DNA from: Nonomuraea rubra
GTDB lineage: Bacteria > Actinomycetota > Actinomycetes > Streptosporangiales > Streptosporangiaceae
Direction of reading: 5' to 3'
DNA: 64,000 nt
NCBI RefSeq assembly: GCF_014207985.1
Contig: NZ_JACHMI010000001.1
Location: 5,315,001-5,379,000, forward strand
In this document: in pieces, positions 38,942-48,125 of the stretch
Layout of the letters: each line of letters opens with the position of its first letter
How positions within the stretch are numbered: position 1 is the first letter of the stretch
Position numbers and translations under genes: made by a program
Notes under the pieces: model-generated
What the model saw: the letters and a program-made list of their open reading frames with translations, nothing else
Told to the model about the DNA's origin: nothing
The model's database searches: none

Positions 38942-40174
38942 TTACTGGAGTTGGTCGCGGCGGCGGGTGAGGTAGGCGGTCTCGCCGGTGTTGCCGGCCA
39001 GCTCGATGGCCCGGTCGTAGGCGGCGCGTGACTGCCGGCTCCGGCCCAGCCGGCGCAGCAGGTCGGCGCGGGTGGCGTGGTAGGCGTGATAGCCGTCCAA
39101 CGCCTCGGCGAGGCGGTCGACGATGGCCAGCGCCACCTCCGGGCCGTCGAGCTCGGCCACGGCGACGGCCCGGTTGAGGGCGATGATCGGCGAGGGGTCG
39201 AGGCGGACGAGCTGGTCGTAGAGGGCGAGGATCTGCGACCAGTCGGTGTCGCGGATGTCGCGGGCGGAGGTGTGCACCGCGTTGATCGCGGCGAGGATCT
39301 GGTAACGCCCCGGAGCCACCCCGGCAGCGGCGGCGGCCAGGCGCTCGCGCACCAGCCGATGACCCTCGGCGATCAGGCCCGCGTCCCAGGCCCCGCGGTC
39401 CTGCTCGTCGAGCGCGACCAGCTCGCCGTTCGCCGAGACCCGGGCGGTGCGGCGGGCCTCGATGAGCAGCATCAGCGCCAGCAGCCCGGCCACCTCCCCG
39501 TCCTGCGGCAGCAGCGCGCGGATCAGGCGGGTGAGCCGGATCGCCTCGGCGGTCAGGCCGGGCCGTACGGGATCGGTGCCGGGGCCGCTGGCCAGGTAGC
39601 CCTCGTTGAAGACGAGGAACAGGACGGCCAGCACGCCGGAGACCCGAGCCGGCAGATCGTCGGCGGACGGCATCCGGTAGGGGATGCGAGCGGCCTTGAT
39701 CTTGCCCTTGGCGCGGGTGATGCGCTGCTCCATGGCGGTTCGCTGCACCAGGAAGGCCCGGGCGATCTCGGGCACGGTCAGGCCCCCGACCAGGCGCAGC
39801 GTCAGCGCCACGCGGGCCTCCATCGCCAGCGCCGGGTGACAGCAGGTGAAGATCAGCCGGAGCCGGTCGTCGTCGATGGCACCGGCAGGCTCGGGCGGGT
39901 CGTCGTACGTCATCAGAGCCTCCCTGTGCTTGTCGCCGCGCTTGCTCTCCCGCCGGATCCGGTCGATGGCCTTGCGGCCCGCGGTGGTGGTCAGCCAGGC
40001 GCCGGGATTCGGCGGCACGCCGTCGGCCCGCCACCGCTCCACGGCGGTCGCGAACGCCTCGGCAGCCGACTCCTCGGCGAGGTCGAGGTCACCGAAACGC
40101 CTGGTCAGCGCGGCCACCACCCGCGCCCACTCGTCGTGGTGGGCCCGGGTGATCGCCTCCTCGACGTCGCTCAC
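38942..40174 (-). CDS. ECF42-group RNA polymerase sigma factor (second copy)
   Basis: This 410-aa sigma factor has the same architecture as the one at 19533: sigma2 (LAEESAAEAFATAVERWRAD, WLTTTAGRKAIDRIRRE), sigma4 (FTCCHPALAMEARVALTLRL, PEIARAFLVQRTAMEQRITR) and a long helical C-terminus (LDPSPIIALNRAVAVAELDG, YHATRADLLRRLGRSRQSRA) that forms TPR-like helices in ECF42. It has no repetitive N-terminal tail. GTG 40174 overlaps the TGA of the DGPF gene (40171-40174). The LacI gene follows after a 210-bp gap that contains two palindromes. Confidence 0.92.
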   Translation of the reverse strand: MSDVEEAITRAHHDEWARVVAALTRRFGDLDLAEESAAEAFATAVERWRADGVPPNPGAWLTTTAGRKAIDRIRRESKRGDKHREALMTYDDPPEPAGAIDDDRLRLIFTCCHPALAMEARVALTLRLVGGLTVPEIARAFLVQRTAMEQRITRAKGKIKAARIPYRMPSADDLPARVSGVLAVLFLVFNEGYLASGPGTDPVRPGLTAEAIRLTRLIRALLPQDGEVAGLLALMLLIEARRTARVSANGELVALDEQDRGAWDAGLIAEGHRLVRERLAAAAAGVAPGRYQILAAINAVHTSARDIRDTDWSQILALYDQLVRLDPSPIIALNRAVAVAELDGPEVALAIVDRLAEALDGYHAYHATRADLLRRLGRSRQSRAAYDRAIELAGNTGETAYLTRRRDQLQ

Positions 40175-40494
40175 AGGAACGGCCGCACCTCGATCTTCCG
40201 GTCGCAGACCTTCGACGCCTCGGCGGCGAGCTTGAGCGCCACGTCCAGATCGGGCGCCTCCCACACCCAGACGCCCGCGAGATACTCCTTCGACTCCACG
40301 AACGGCCCGTCGGTGAACACCGCCTGCTCGCCCCGGTTGTCGACGACCGTGGCCGTGCCGGTGTCCGCGAGCCCGCCCGCGAAGACCCAGTAGCCCTCGG
40401 CGATCAGCCGTTCGTTGAACGCGCTGATGCCAGGCTGCCTGTCCGTGCTGCCGGGATCGTCCTTGTCGTCGATCACGGAGACCAGGTACCGCAT
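40171..40494 (-). CDS. YCII/DGPF-domain protein, partner of the second ECF42 factor
   Basis: This 107-aa protein has the DGPF motif in FTDGPFVESKEYLAGVWVWE and begins MRYLVSVIDDKDDPG, with a family-typical ending KIEVRPFL. ATG 40494 is preceded by AAAGGGAGATGATC. The first part of the operon with the sigma factor, with which it overlaps by four bases. Same module as at 19201-20888, but the sequences have clearly diverged, so the two pairs are paralogous modules rather than a recent duplication. Confidence 0.88.
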   Translation of the reverse strand: MRYLVSVIDDKDDPGSTDRQPGISAFNERLIAEGYWVFAGGLADTGTATVVDNRGEQAVFTDGPFVESKEYLAGVWVWEAPDLDVALKLAAEASKVCDRKIEVRPFL

Positions 40495-40501
40495 CTGAAG
40501 A

Positions 40502-40768
40502 TCATCTCCCTTTGGTGTCAGGACAGTTCGGTCGCCGTCGCGTACCGCGGGCACCCGGCCGGCCGGTGGACAGCCCGCAGGTGCGCCGGCCGAACCGGGA
40601 CGCCGCGGCGCACCGGAAGGCCGGCGTGATGAACGTCCTCGTCTCGTCGTCACCTTTGCCCAGGGCCCACCCGCCGCGTTCGAACCCGTTCCTGCGGTCG
40701 TCCGACATGGCGCTGCTTCCCTGCATCACTCCGTCGACGGTGACCTGGGTCATGGTCGTCAGCTTCAT
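40502..40768 (-). pseudogene. Truncated DHFR/RibD-C family gene
   Basis: From ATG 40768 the frame reads MKLTTMTQVTVDGVMQGSSA and NGFERGGWALGKGDDETRTF, ITPAFRCAAASRFGRRT, the N-terminal third of a DHFR-like RibD-C protein (FGRRT is followed by Y/E-L-F in intact members). After FGRRT the conservation stops and the frame ends at 40502 with an unrelated Arg/Pro-rich tail; the nucleotide-binding part (~120 residues) is missing. It abuts the DGPF gene leader, so a deletion has probably joined the two. The 461 bp upstream to the next gene (40769-41229) show only scattered fragments, none confidently a gene. Confidence 0.55.
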
Positions 40769-41229
40769 GGTCGCGGTTCCCGTGCCTCGGCGCCGCCCCC
40801 TCTGAGCGGCCTCACCCCTGCTACGAACACCACCGCCCCGATCCGACACCGCCTCACGGATTTTCTTCGAAGAACTGCCGTGGATCAACGGCTCTTCATG
40901 GTGGGGATCGGTCGCGGAGGCTGGCCGCGGCTGCTTCCCGATCCCGAGGGCCGGGGCAGCCTCGGGCCGGCCTTGCCGAACTGGCCGGTCACGGGCAGGT
41001 CGACGGACTCGACGAGGAAGCCCGTCGTGGCGGGGCCAGCAGGGTGCGGATCTCGTCAAGCGGCATGACACCACTGCTTCCTGCGGGGCGAGTGAGCCCG
41101 TGATGCCGCCGAGGAGGTCGTCCTGCACGGTCGCGGCGAGAGCGCCCCTGGGAGGCCGCTGACGATCACGTCAGAGTAGTGGTGGCCGCGCCGGATGAGC
41201 CGGCGCAGGGTAGGCGGCCGTGCGTCCGG

Positions 41230-44061
41230 TCACCTTCGGGCAGGACAGCCGTCCTCCCGACGATGCTGGTCATGAGCGCCGAGGATACCGATCAGGTAGA
41301 CGCACTCCGGCTGGACGGCCATATCTCCGATGTCGGGGACTCTGAGAATGGCGAGGTTCCGGTCAGCGCCCACCCTGGACTGCTTGAAATCGATGCGCCC
41401 GGTAACCCCGTCGAAAGGTTTGTCCCGCAGGGCCTGAGCCACGGCTGAAGGATGTGGCTCGACCGCAGCGGGAAGCGACCATACGGCTTTGACGAACATC
41501 CCGGCAGTGTCGTAGGCGACCGCCACTCGCTCGCCCACCCACGGCGGGCTCTGCTCGACCTTCACCTCCGATCGCAGCTTGGCAAGCCCTCTGCAGAACG
41601 CGTCGAGCGTGAACTCCGTGGACGATGCCGAGCTCAGCTTTCCCCGGACGCAGCTTTCGCCCGCCAGCACCACCCGGCTGCCCATGCTCACGTAGGAGAC
41701 CGGCACGCCCGGGATGCCTTCCTGACTACGATTCTGGCCCTGGGCGATGAAACGTGACACCGCGTCCGCCGCCACGATCGGGGGGAGGCTGTAGGGGCCC
41801 TCGCATCCGGCGATGTTGGTGAGGAACTCTCCGAACACCTCTTCCCGCCCGGCGTAGAAGACCATCTCGTCGCGGCGATCCTTGTCGCACAAGGCCGGGG
41901 TCACGCCTGAATCCGCCTGCAAGACGACGGGGGTCACCGCAATTCCGTGCTCCGGAAGCAGTCGTTTCACGTCATTGACCAGCGTGGTGATGTAGACGTC
42001 ATCTTCATGGAGCGGAGGGTGGTAGAGCAGCAGTTTCTTCTTCTTCAGGTGCTGCGCGTACTCATCGATGAGCATCGCTTGCCGGGCGTTGGGCGGGACG
42101 ACCTGGAAGTACAAGGGGGAGGCGGTCTCGATGCCGTCGCCGGTCAGGGTGGTGCCGACCGTGGCGATTCCCTCGCCGCCCAAGATCTCGATCGCCCTCC
42201 GGGTCTCCTTGATGGTGCGGTCGAAACCGATCACGCCCATGATGGTGGCGTCATCCCGGATCAGCGGGACGAGCATCTTCTCGGCCACGATGTCCGCTGC
42301 CTCCATCTTCTCCGCGCCGTTGGCGATGATGATCTGTAACAGCGCATCCGACCGGTCTGGATTGTTCTGCTCCCGTTGCCGCAGCAGGAGGCCCTCAAGT
42401 TCCTCGGCAACGGCGTCATCCGTCTTGGCGTTGGCGAACTCGTTGGTGAATCCCGCGAAATACACCAGACCCACGAGGCGTCTGCTCGGCTTTTCCTGGT
42501 GCAGGCGCGTTGCTGTTCGGTTCGCCTGCTGGACCTTCTCCTGCAGCACATGCAGGCGCCCCTGCGAAACCGCGGCTCCGGTCTCGTCCTTGGAGGTGAA
42601 GATTTGCCGGGGGGACTTGCTGTAGCCGACGCACTGCATGTCCCCGCCCTCTGTCTCGTGTCTCTCGACGTGCACCTCGTCAGTGAACAGGCCGTGGACG
42701 CGGGTGGTCAGGGGACACCCGGCCTCCTGATATTGCATCGCGTCCACACCAACAGGAACCGTGACCAGGAGCGCCACCGTGCACAGGGAGCGGTAGACCT
42801 TGGGGCGCGCCAGGAAGGGGATCTTGCGTGGCTCGAACGTTCCTTGCTGGCTCCATACCTCGGCATCCTCTGGAGCCAATTCGCTCAGCGCCGGGTGCCG
42901 TGCCGGATCCGGGAGCCGGATGATGAGATCCCAGGGAGGGCTGGGCTCCGATGTGCCTCTGGCCGGAATGCTGTCGCACCACTTGTACAACTCGGTCTGC
43001 GCCCCGGACGGCTCTATCGGACGGGCCCGTTTGATGGGCAAGTCCTGATCCTGGGTAACGGCGAGGAGTAATAGCGGGTCGAGTTCTCCGCCGTTCCGGA
43101 AACGCACGGTGTTGACCCGTTGCAAGAACTCCCAGCCGCCGTTCTTTCTGGTCACGTTGTCCAGCATCACTGTCACATACGCGGTACGCCGCCAGCCCCG
43201 TGGACCCAGCAGGCCCCACCGGCGGTATGCCGTGCGCAGGTCCTGCAAGAATGCCTGCACGAGCAGATTTTTGACCTCCTGCTCGAAGTTCGGATCACGG
43301 CGGCTCTTGACGAGCCAGCCGACGAATCCCATGAAACTCGTCGAGCGGCCGGGTTCCAAGAACTTCTGCTTCAGGAACCATCGGCGTCTGACTCCGAGGC
43401 CAGGCACCCAGTGTTTGGCCTTGGGGAGTCTTGCCAGCAGTCGGAGCAGCAGGGACAGAATTCTCCCGTGCGGAACGATGGGTATCTCTTCGAGGGCCTT
43501 GACTATCAGCGGGTCCTGCCCTGCGGACTGGCCGCTCCACACACGCAGTGCGGCCACCACCGGCAGGCTGGTGTCACGACCAGGGATTTCAGCGATCGGA
43601 AACCGGGTGAGAAAGTCGGTCAGCCGGTAGTAGTTGAAGCAGGCCAGGCGGCTGCGCCCGAACCTGTCCTCGCTCAGTTGCTTGCAGATCTCATCCAGGA
43701 GGGGGAGCAGCGGTGCGGAGAACACCGGCTCCTGGTTGACGGCCGGACGCGCCATGGACGGGTCCATCTGGCCCGGCTCGGAGGCCGGCACCAGGAAATC
43801 GGCCGGACGGCCGGCAACGTACTGCAGTGCTTCGGCATCGATGTGAACATGCGGGATCTGCTGCCTCTTCGTATTGCCGAGCAATTGGGAGAGGTGTGCG
43901 AGAAAATCATTGTTCGCCGACGTTCGCTTGAACGCAATAATCGGAAGATGGCGATCGCCTCGGACACCGTGTTTCGTGCCACGCCGGTATCGCGGGCGTC
44001 TGGTCAGATCCCGGATCACCTGAATGAGTTGATGTATTCCCTTGAACACTGGAGCTGCCAA
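41230..44061 (-). CDS. Transmembrane receptor: degenerate NTPase domain, TM helix, periplasmic-binding domain
   Basis: This 943-aa protein is of unknown function. Residues ~1-415 look like a cytoplasmic P-loop-type domain as found in actinobacterial proteins usually annotated as ABC substrate-binding; the Walker A site has decayed to AFKRTSANND (residues ~43-52), while a Walker B-like strand VTVMLDN remains (296-302). A single membrane helix follows (~421-440, SLCTVALLVTVPVGVDAM). Residues ~475-920 form a type 1 periplasmic-binding fold related to Leu/Ile/Val-binding proteins (IMGVIGFDRTIKETRRAIEI, SPLYFQVVPPNARQAMLIDE). It starts at TTG 44061 with GCGGAGG five bases upstream. Third positions are clearly less G+C-rich than in neighbours, suggesting acquisition. 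Confidence 0.75.
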   Translation of the reverse strand: MAAPVFKGIHQLIQVIRDLTRRPRYRRGTKHGVRGDRHLPIIAFKRTSANNDFLAHLSQLLGNTKRQQIPHVHIDAEALQYVAGRPADFLVPASEPGQMDPSMARPAVNQEPVFSAPLLPLLDEICKQLSEDRFGRSRLACFNYYRLTDFLTRFPIAEIPGRDTSLPVVAALRVWSGQSAGQDPLIVKALEEIPIVPHGRILSLLLRLLARLPKAKHWVPGLGVRRRWFLKQKFLEPGRSTSFMGFVGWLVKSRRDPNFEQEVKNLLVQAFLQDLRTAYRRWGLLGPRGWRRTAYVTVMLDNVTRKNGGWEFLQRVNTVRFRNGGELDPLLLLAVTQDQDLPIKRARPIEPSGAQTELYKWCDSIPARGTSEPSPPWDLIIRLPDPARHPALSELAPEDAEVWSQQGTFEPRKIPFLARPKVYRSLCTVALLVTVPVGVDAMQYQEAGCPLTTRVHGLFTDEVHVERHETEGGDMQCVGYSKSPRQIFTSKDETGAAVSQGRLHVLQEKVQQANRTATRLHQEKPSRRLVGLVYFAGFTNEFANAKTDDAVAEELEGLLLRQREQNNPDRSDALLQIIIANGAEKMEAADIVAEKMLVPLIRDDATIMGVIGFDRTIKETRRAIEILGGEGIATVGTTLTGDGIETASPLYFQVVPPNARQAMLIDEYAQHLKKKKLLLYHPPLHEDDVYITTLVNDVKRLLPEHGIAVTPVVLQADSGVTPALCDKDRRDEMVFYAGREEVFGEFLTNIAGCEGPYSLPPIVAADAVSRFIAQGQNRSQEGIPGVPVSYVSMGSRVVLAGESCVRGKLSSASSTEFTLDAFCRGLAKLRSEVKVEQSPPWVGERVAVAYDTAGMFVKAVWSLPAAVEPHPSAVAQALRDKPFDGVTGRIDFKQSRVGADRNLAILRVPDIGDMAVQPECVYLIGILGAHDQHRREDGCPARR

Positions 44062-45127
44062 GTGGGCCTCCGCGCGAATGGGTGATGAGTAGCGAGCGCG
44101 TCCTGACTGGCGACTCAGGGAGAGGGTAGCGGAGACCCTACTAAGATCGGGTGGTTTCAGATGCTGATGAGCGACATTGTGGATATGTCGATTGGTGTTA
44201 TCGACCGCTATGGTGTTGAAAGAGCAATGATGGGCACCATGCTGACCGCTCCTGCCGGAGCCCGGGCCGGAGCGAGGCCTGCTGACGTCCCAGGTGCGAA
44301 GGCGACGCCTGGTTCCTTCACGGGCGCCGGCGCGGTCGCTGGCCCTGAGGAGAGGCCGGCCCCGACACGGAAGGCCACGCTGCGGGCGGGTCGGTCCGCC
44401 AACGGGCGTTCACCGTCAGCATCACCATCGGGCGGGAGGCGCGTACTGCGCAGAGGCCTGGCCGGCCGGTCGCCGGCAGCACCGCCTCGTCGCAGAACTC
44501 TTCACGTGCCGCCCAGATGGAGGACGACCGTGCCCGGCGGGATCCGGGCGGCGGCACGGCGGAGCGCACGGTGGTGGCCGGTGTCGCTCATGATCACATG
44601 ACGCGTTGGAGGGCGTGGCGGGCGATGCGGTGAATTGACCGATTGGCGCCATCGGGCAGCGGCGCCTCCCGCGTTCAGAGCGGGGCGGGTTGCCCGTCGA
44701 GTCCGCGGTGGGTCCGGCCGAGTGTCGCCAGGTCGCGGCGGATTCTCCGGCGACGTGGCCGCTAACCGGCGGGTTTGAGGAGGCGGGCGGCCAGTCGGGT
44801 GGCCAGGCGGGCGGCCAGGCGGGCGGTGGCCTCCTCCACCTCGGACGGTACGGCGGCGCCGTCCAGGGCGGGCGAGCAAAGGAGCCGGCCGAGCGCGCCG
44901 GCCCTGTCGGGCTTCGGGGTGCCGTCCCGGAGGCGTGCCGGGTCTCGGCGGATCAGCGGGCGGCGACAGCGTAGCCGATGCGGAGCCGGCGTCGCGGCGG
45001 CACGCTCCTCGTGCCGGGGGCGGCTGCGGCGCAGGGCGCGAGCCGTGAAGCCGGTGCGGATGCGAGGTGGCTCCGGTTCAGGCTCGCACCCGCGCACCCG
45101 CGCACCCGCGCACCCGGCGGCGGGAGG
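44062..45127. other. Gene-poor stretch with no confident coding region
   Basis: About 1.07 kb. The first ~150 bp are less G+C-rich, match the composition of the receptor gene and probably hold its promoter. A plus-strand frame from ATG 44161 begins MLMSDIVDMSIGVIDRYGVE and could be a truncated gene, but it dissolves into Pro/Arg-rich shadow sequence. Near 44762-45030 the minus strand reads a helical tail (VPSEVEEATARLAARLATRL) that may be the end of a lost gene; its Ala-rich part is a short tandem repeat (GGGCGGCCAGGC units at 44790-44825). Nothing here is firm. Confidence 0.4.
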
Positions 45128-46186
45128 TCAGCCCTGGGCCGCGGCGTTCTGCCCGGGCAGCGGGCGGGCGACGGCGGTCAGGCGGGTCGCCACGCCGGCC
45201 AGGTCGAGCCGGTTGGCCTGCTCGACCCGGGCGAGGGCCTCCGCGGGTACGGCGTCGATGCCGTGGAGCGCGCCCGCGATGGCCGCCGCCATGCAGCCGA
45301 CCGTGTCGGAGTCGCCGCCCGCGGTGGCCGCCGCGACCGCTGTGGTGAACGGGTCGCCACCGGCCGCCACCAGCAGGCCGATGGCCGCGGGGCAGGCCTC
45401 CGCGGCGGGCAGGCCGGTGCCGATGACGGTGGCGATCCGTTCGATGGCGTCGTCCAGGTCGCGGGACTGGACGGCGAGGGTGACCGCGAGGTCGATCCGC
45501 TGGGCGACCGACGGTCCGGGCACGTGCCGGCCCTGCTCGGAGCCCAGGCGCTCGCCGAGCTCCGCGCCGTGCCGTGCCGCCCGGACGACGTGGAACAGGT
45601 CGGCGCCGTCCACGCAGGCCGCGGCGGTGGCGGCGGCGATGGCCGCGGCCCCGGCGACGCCGATGTTCGTGTGGTGGCTGGGCACGCAGGTCAGGTGCGC
45701 GGCGCGGACGGCGCCCTCGACGTCGCCCGGGTGCACCAGGCCGGCGGGGGCGACCCGCATGGCGCCGCCGTTGCTGGCTCCCTGGCTCATGATGTTCCCG
45801 GCCTTGCCCACGTCCCAGGGGTCGTCGCCGGCCTTGAGGCGTTCGATCGCGTGGCGCGTGGTGGGGCCGGCGAAGTGCGGGAAGTAGTCGGGGTTGCCGG
45901 ACCAGGCGATGAGCAGGCCGGCCATGACCTCGGGGGTGACCTCCCCGCCGTTGGCGATGAACGCCTCGGCCAGCAGCAGCATCTGGCTGGAGTCGTCGGT
46001 GATCTGGGCCGGCCCGCGCCCGGCCGCGTACGGCGCGTCGGGCAGCGGCGCGTGGAAGCTCTCGACGCGCTGCCCGAACAGCCGGCGGATCTCCGGGATG
46101 GAACGTTCTTCCGTGGGGGCGCCGAGCGCGTCGGCGATGCAGGCGGCGGCCAGGCTGCCGTGGATGCGGTCCAGCAGTGTGGTCAT
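45128..46186 (-). CDS. ADP-ribosylglycohydrolase family protein
   Basis: This 352-aa cytoplasmic enzyme has the DraG-like all-helical fold. Metal-site motifs are present: ITDDSSQMLLLAEAF (paired Asp and following Ser) near residue ~65 and GGDSDTVGCMAAAIAGALHG (residues ~292-311), the C-terminal Asp-Thr-Asp-like cluster, plus SQGASNGGAMRVAPAGL. The family cleaves N- or O-glycosidic ADP-ribose bonds or related ribosides. Here it is the last gene of a sugar uptake operon, overlapping the kinase gene by four bases, so it more probably hydrolyses an imported or phosphorylated riboside than acts on protein ADP-ribose; this is inference. Confidence 0.9.
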   Translation of the reverse strand: MTTLLDRIHGSLAAACIADALGAPTEERSIPEIRRLFGQRVESFHAPLPDAPYAAGRGPAQITDDSSQMLLLAEAFIANGGEVTPEVMAGLLIAWSGNPDYFPHFAGPTTRHAIERLKAGDDPWDVGKAGNIMSQGASNGGAMRVAPAGLVHPGDVEGAVRAAHLTCVPSHHTNIGVAGAAAIAAATAAACVDGADLFHVVRAARHGAELGERLGSEQGRHVPGPSVAQRIDLAVTLAVQSRDLDDAIERIATVIGTGLPAAEACPAAIGLLVAAGGDPFTTAVAAATAGGDSDTVGCMAAAIAGALHGIDAVPAEALARVEQANRLDLAGVATRLTAVARPLPGQNAAAQG

Positions 46187-47145
46187 CGGATTCCTTGGGG
46201 ATGAGGCGCGGCGTCGAGGGTGACGTCCCGCGCGAGGGTCTCGATGCCGGTCCCGGCATCGAGGTAGGCGCGTGAGCCGAGATGGCTGACGCACAGGGAG
46301 GCTGCGGCGACGCCGGCGCGCAGGCTGTCGGCGAGGGAACGCCCGCGGATCCAGGATCCGGTGAACGCCCCGGCCAGCGCGTCGCCCGCGCCGGTGGTGT
46401 CCACGACGTCGAGCCGCGGCCCGCGCGCGGACCAGCTCTCCTCGGGGCCGAAGCACAGGGCGCCGTCGCGCCCCCTGGTCACCACGACGGCACCGGCACC
46501 GGCGGAGATCAGGAGCTCGGCGCAGCGCACCGGGTCGCCGCCGGCGAGCACGCGGACCGTTCCCTGGTTGCAGAAGACGAGGTCGCTGAGGCGGGCGAGC
46601 GCGCGCACCTGATCCCACCGGCCGGCGACCGCGCCGGGCTCCAGGTCGACGGCCACCTTCGCGCCCGCCGCCCGGGCCCGCCGGGCCAGGCCGGTCGCCC
46701 AGCCGAGGTCGTCGGCGAGGGGCGCGACGACCCGCGCCGTGCGGAGCAGGTCGTCGGAGATCTGGTCGACGGCCGGGATCTTCACCTCGGTCACGGCGCC
46801 GACGAGGGACTTCTCGCCGGTGGCGTCGAGCTGGATCACGCAGAACCAGGTGTGCCCGCCGGGTACGGCGATGCTGGCGGAGACGTCCACGCCGTGGGCG
46901 GCGAGCCGTTCCAGGGCCTGGCGGCCGGGCTCGTCCGAGCCCACCGCGGTGGCCAGCGCGGCCCGGGCTCCGGCGAAGCTCGCGGCGGCGGCCAGGTTGG
47001 CGCTCATGCCGCCGCCGTGCACGCCGACCAGCCGGCCGATCGCCTTGTCGTCGGCCACCGCGATGTGCGGAACCCGTACGAAGTAGTCCACGCTGGCGTC
47101 TCCCACCGCCAGCACGTCCACGCTCCGGGCGCTGGAGGTCGTCAT
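46183..47145 (-). CDS. PfkB-family sugar/nucleoside kinase
   Basis: This 320-aa kinase has the ribokinase fold: N-terminal VDVLAVGDASVDYFVRVP, the first signature VGVHGGGMSANLAAAASFAG, and the catalytic signature VDTTGAGDALAGAFTGS with the anion hole and base Asp. The lid region is standard. Position between the permease and the ADP-ribosylglycohydrolase gene, overlapping both by four bases, indicates it phosphorylates the imported compound or its hydrolysis product, probably a ribose-like sugar or a nucleoside. Precise substrate unknown. Confidence 0.92.
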   Translation of the reverse strand: MTTSSARSVDVLAVGDASVDYFVRVPHIAVADDKAIGRLVGVHGGGMSANLAAAASFAGARAALATAVGSDEPGRQALERLAAHGVDVSASIAVPGGHTWFCVIQLDATGEKSLVGAVTEVKIPAVDQISDDLLRTARVVAPLADDLGWATGLARRARAAGAKVAVDLEPGAVAGRWDQVRALARLSDLVFCNQGTVRVLAGGDPVRCAELLISAGAGAVVVTRGRDGALCFGPEESWSARGPRLDVVDTTGAGDALAGAFTGSWIRGRSLADSLRAGVAAASLCVSHLGSRAYLDAGTGIETLARDVTLDAAPHPQGIR

Positions 47146-48125
47146 CCGGTGGCCTTCCTGCTGAGGAGATTGTTCAGCAGAGCGGCGCCGACCAGGACCA
47201 GGCCGAGGATGCCGGTCTGCACGGAGTTGCCGACCTGCGCGAGCTGCAGCCCCCAGGACAGGACCACCACGACCGTGAGCGCCAGCAGGACCCCGCTGAG
47301 GTGCCCGCGCCCGCCGAAGATGTCGATGCCGCCGAGCACCGCGATGGTGATCGCCTGGAGCTCCATGCCGGTGCCCGCGCTGGGCCTGGCGGTGAGCAGC
47401 CAGGCGTTGGTCACCACGGCGCCGAGCGCGGCCAGCGATCCCGACAGCACGTAGAGCCGGAACCGCAGCCTGTTCACGTCGATCCCGGCCAGGCCGGCGG
47501 CCCGGTCGCCGGTGCCGGCCTGGTGCAGGCGGCGGCCGAACGCCGTGCGGTTCTGGGCCCAGATGGCCAGGGCGAACATCGGGGCCAGGATCAGGAGGAC
47601 CTGGGTGGGCACGCCGAGGATGGCGCTCTGCCCGAGTGCCGCGAAGCCCTGGCCGTCGAACCCGCCGAGCTGGCCTCCGCCGGTCAGCACCTGGGCGAGC
47701 GCGCCGTACAGGAAGAGCGTGCTCAGCGTGACGATGAGCGGGGGCAGGCCGAGCCGGGCGATCAGGAGGCCGTTGACGGAGCCGAGCAGGCCGCCGAAGG
47801 CGACGGCCGCCAGCGCGGCCAGCCACGGGCTGAGCCCGAGGTTCTGCGCGAGCAGGCCCATGACGATCCCCGACAGGCTCAGCACCGATCCCACGGACAG
47901 GTCGATGCCGCCCCGGCCGCCGAGGATGACGAACGCCTGGCCGAGGGCCAGCAGGCCGATGACCGCGCCGTACTGGGTCATCGCGAGCAGGTTGCCCACC
48001 TGGAGGAAGTACGGCGACAGCAGGCTCATCACCGCGCCGAGCGCGACGACGAGGACGGCGAGGAACACCCTGCGGTCGCTCACGCGCTCACGCAGCGATC
48101 GCCTGGCCACGGCGGTGGTTGTCAT
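47142..48125 (-). CDS. RbsC-type ABC transporter permease
   Basis: This 327-aa permease of the branched-chain/ribose type has about nine hydrophobic segments and the family motif GGIDLSVGSVLSLSGIVMGL (residues ~72-91), LGGIDIFGGRGHLSGVLLAL near the end, and GRRLHQAGTGDRAAGLAGID in the ATPase-facing loop. With the neighbouring permease (48122-49114) it forms a heterodimeric channel. Starts and stops overlap those of its neighbours by four bases. Confidence 0.93.
   Translation of the reverse strand: MTTTAVARRSLRERVSDRRVFLAVLVVALGAVMSLLSPYFLQVGNLLAMTQYGAVIGLLALGQAFVILGGRGGIDLSVGSVLSLSGIVMGLLAQNLGLSPWLAALAAVAFGGLLGSVNGLLIARLGLPPLIVTLSTLFLYGALAQVLTGGGQLGGFDGQGFAALGQSAILGVPTQVLLILAPMFALAIWAQNRTAFGRRLHQAGTGDRAAGLAGIDVNRLRFRLYVLSGSLAALGAVVTNAWLLTARPSAGTGMELQAITIAVLGGIDIFGGRGHLSGVLLALTVVVVLSWGLQLAQVGNSVQTGILGLVLVGAALLNNLLSRKATG

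Noticed and set aside
40960..41075. MerR-like helix (MPLDEIRTLLA) on the minus strand
   Set aside because: Only about eleven residues match and no helix-turn-helix precedes them.
44161..44601. Plus-strand frame starting MLMSDIVDMSIGVIDRYGVE
   Set aside because: The first ~28 residues look plausible, but the rest is compositional shadow without motif; described as part of the gene-poor stretch.
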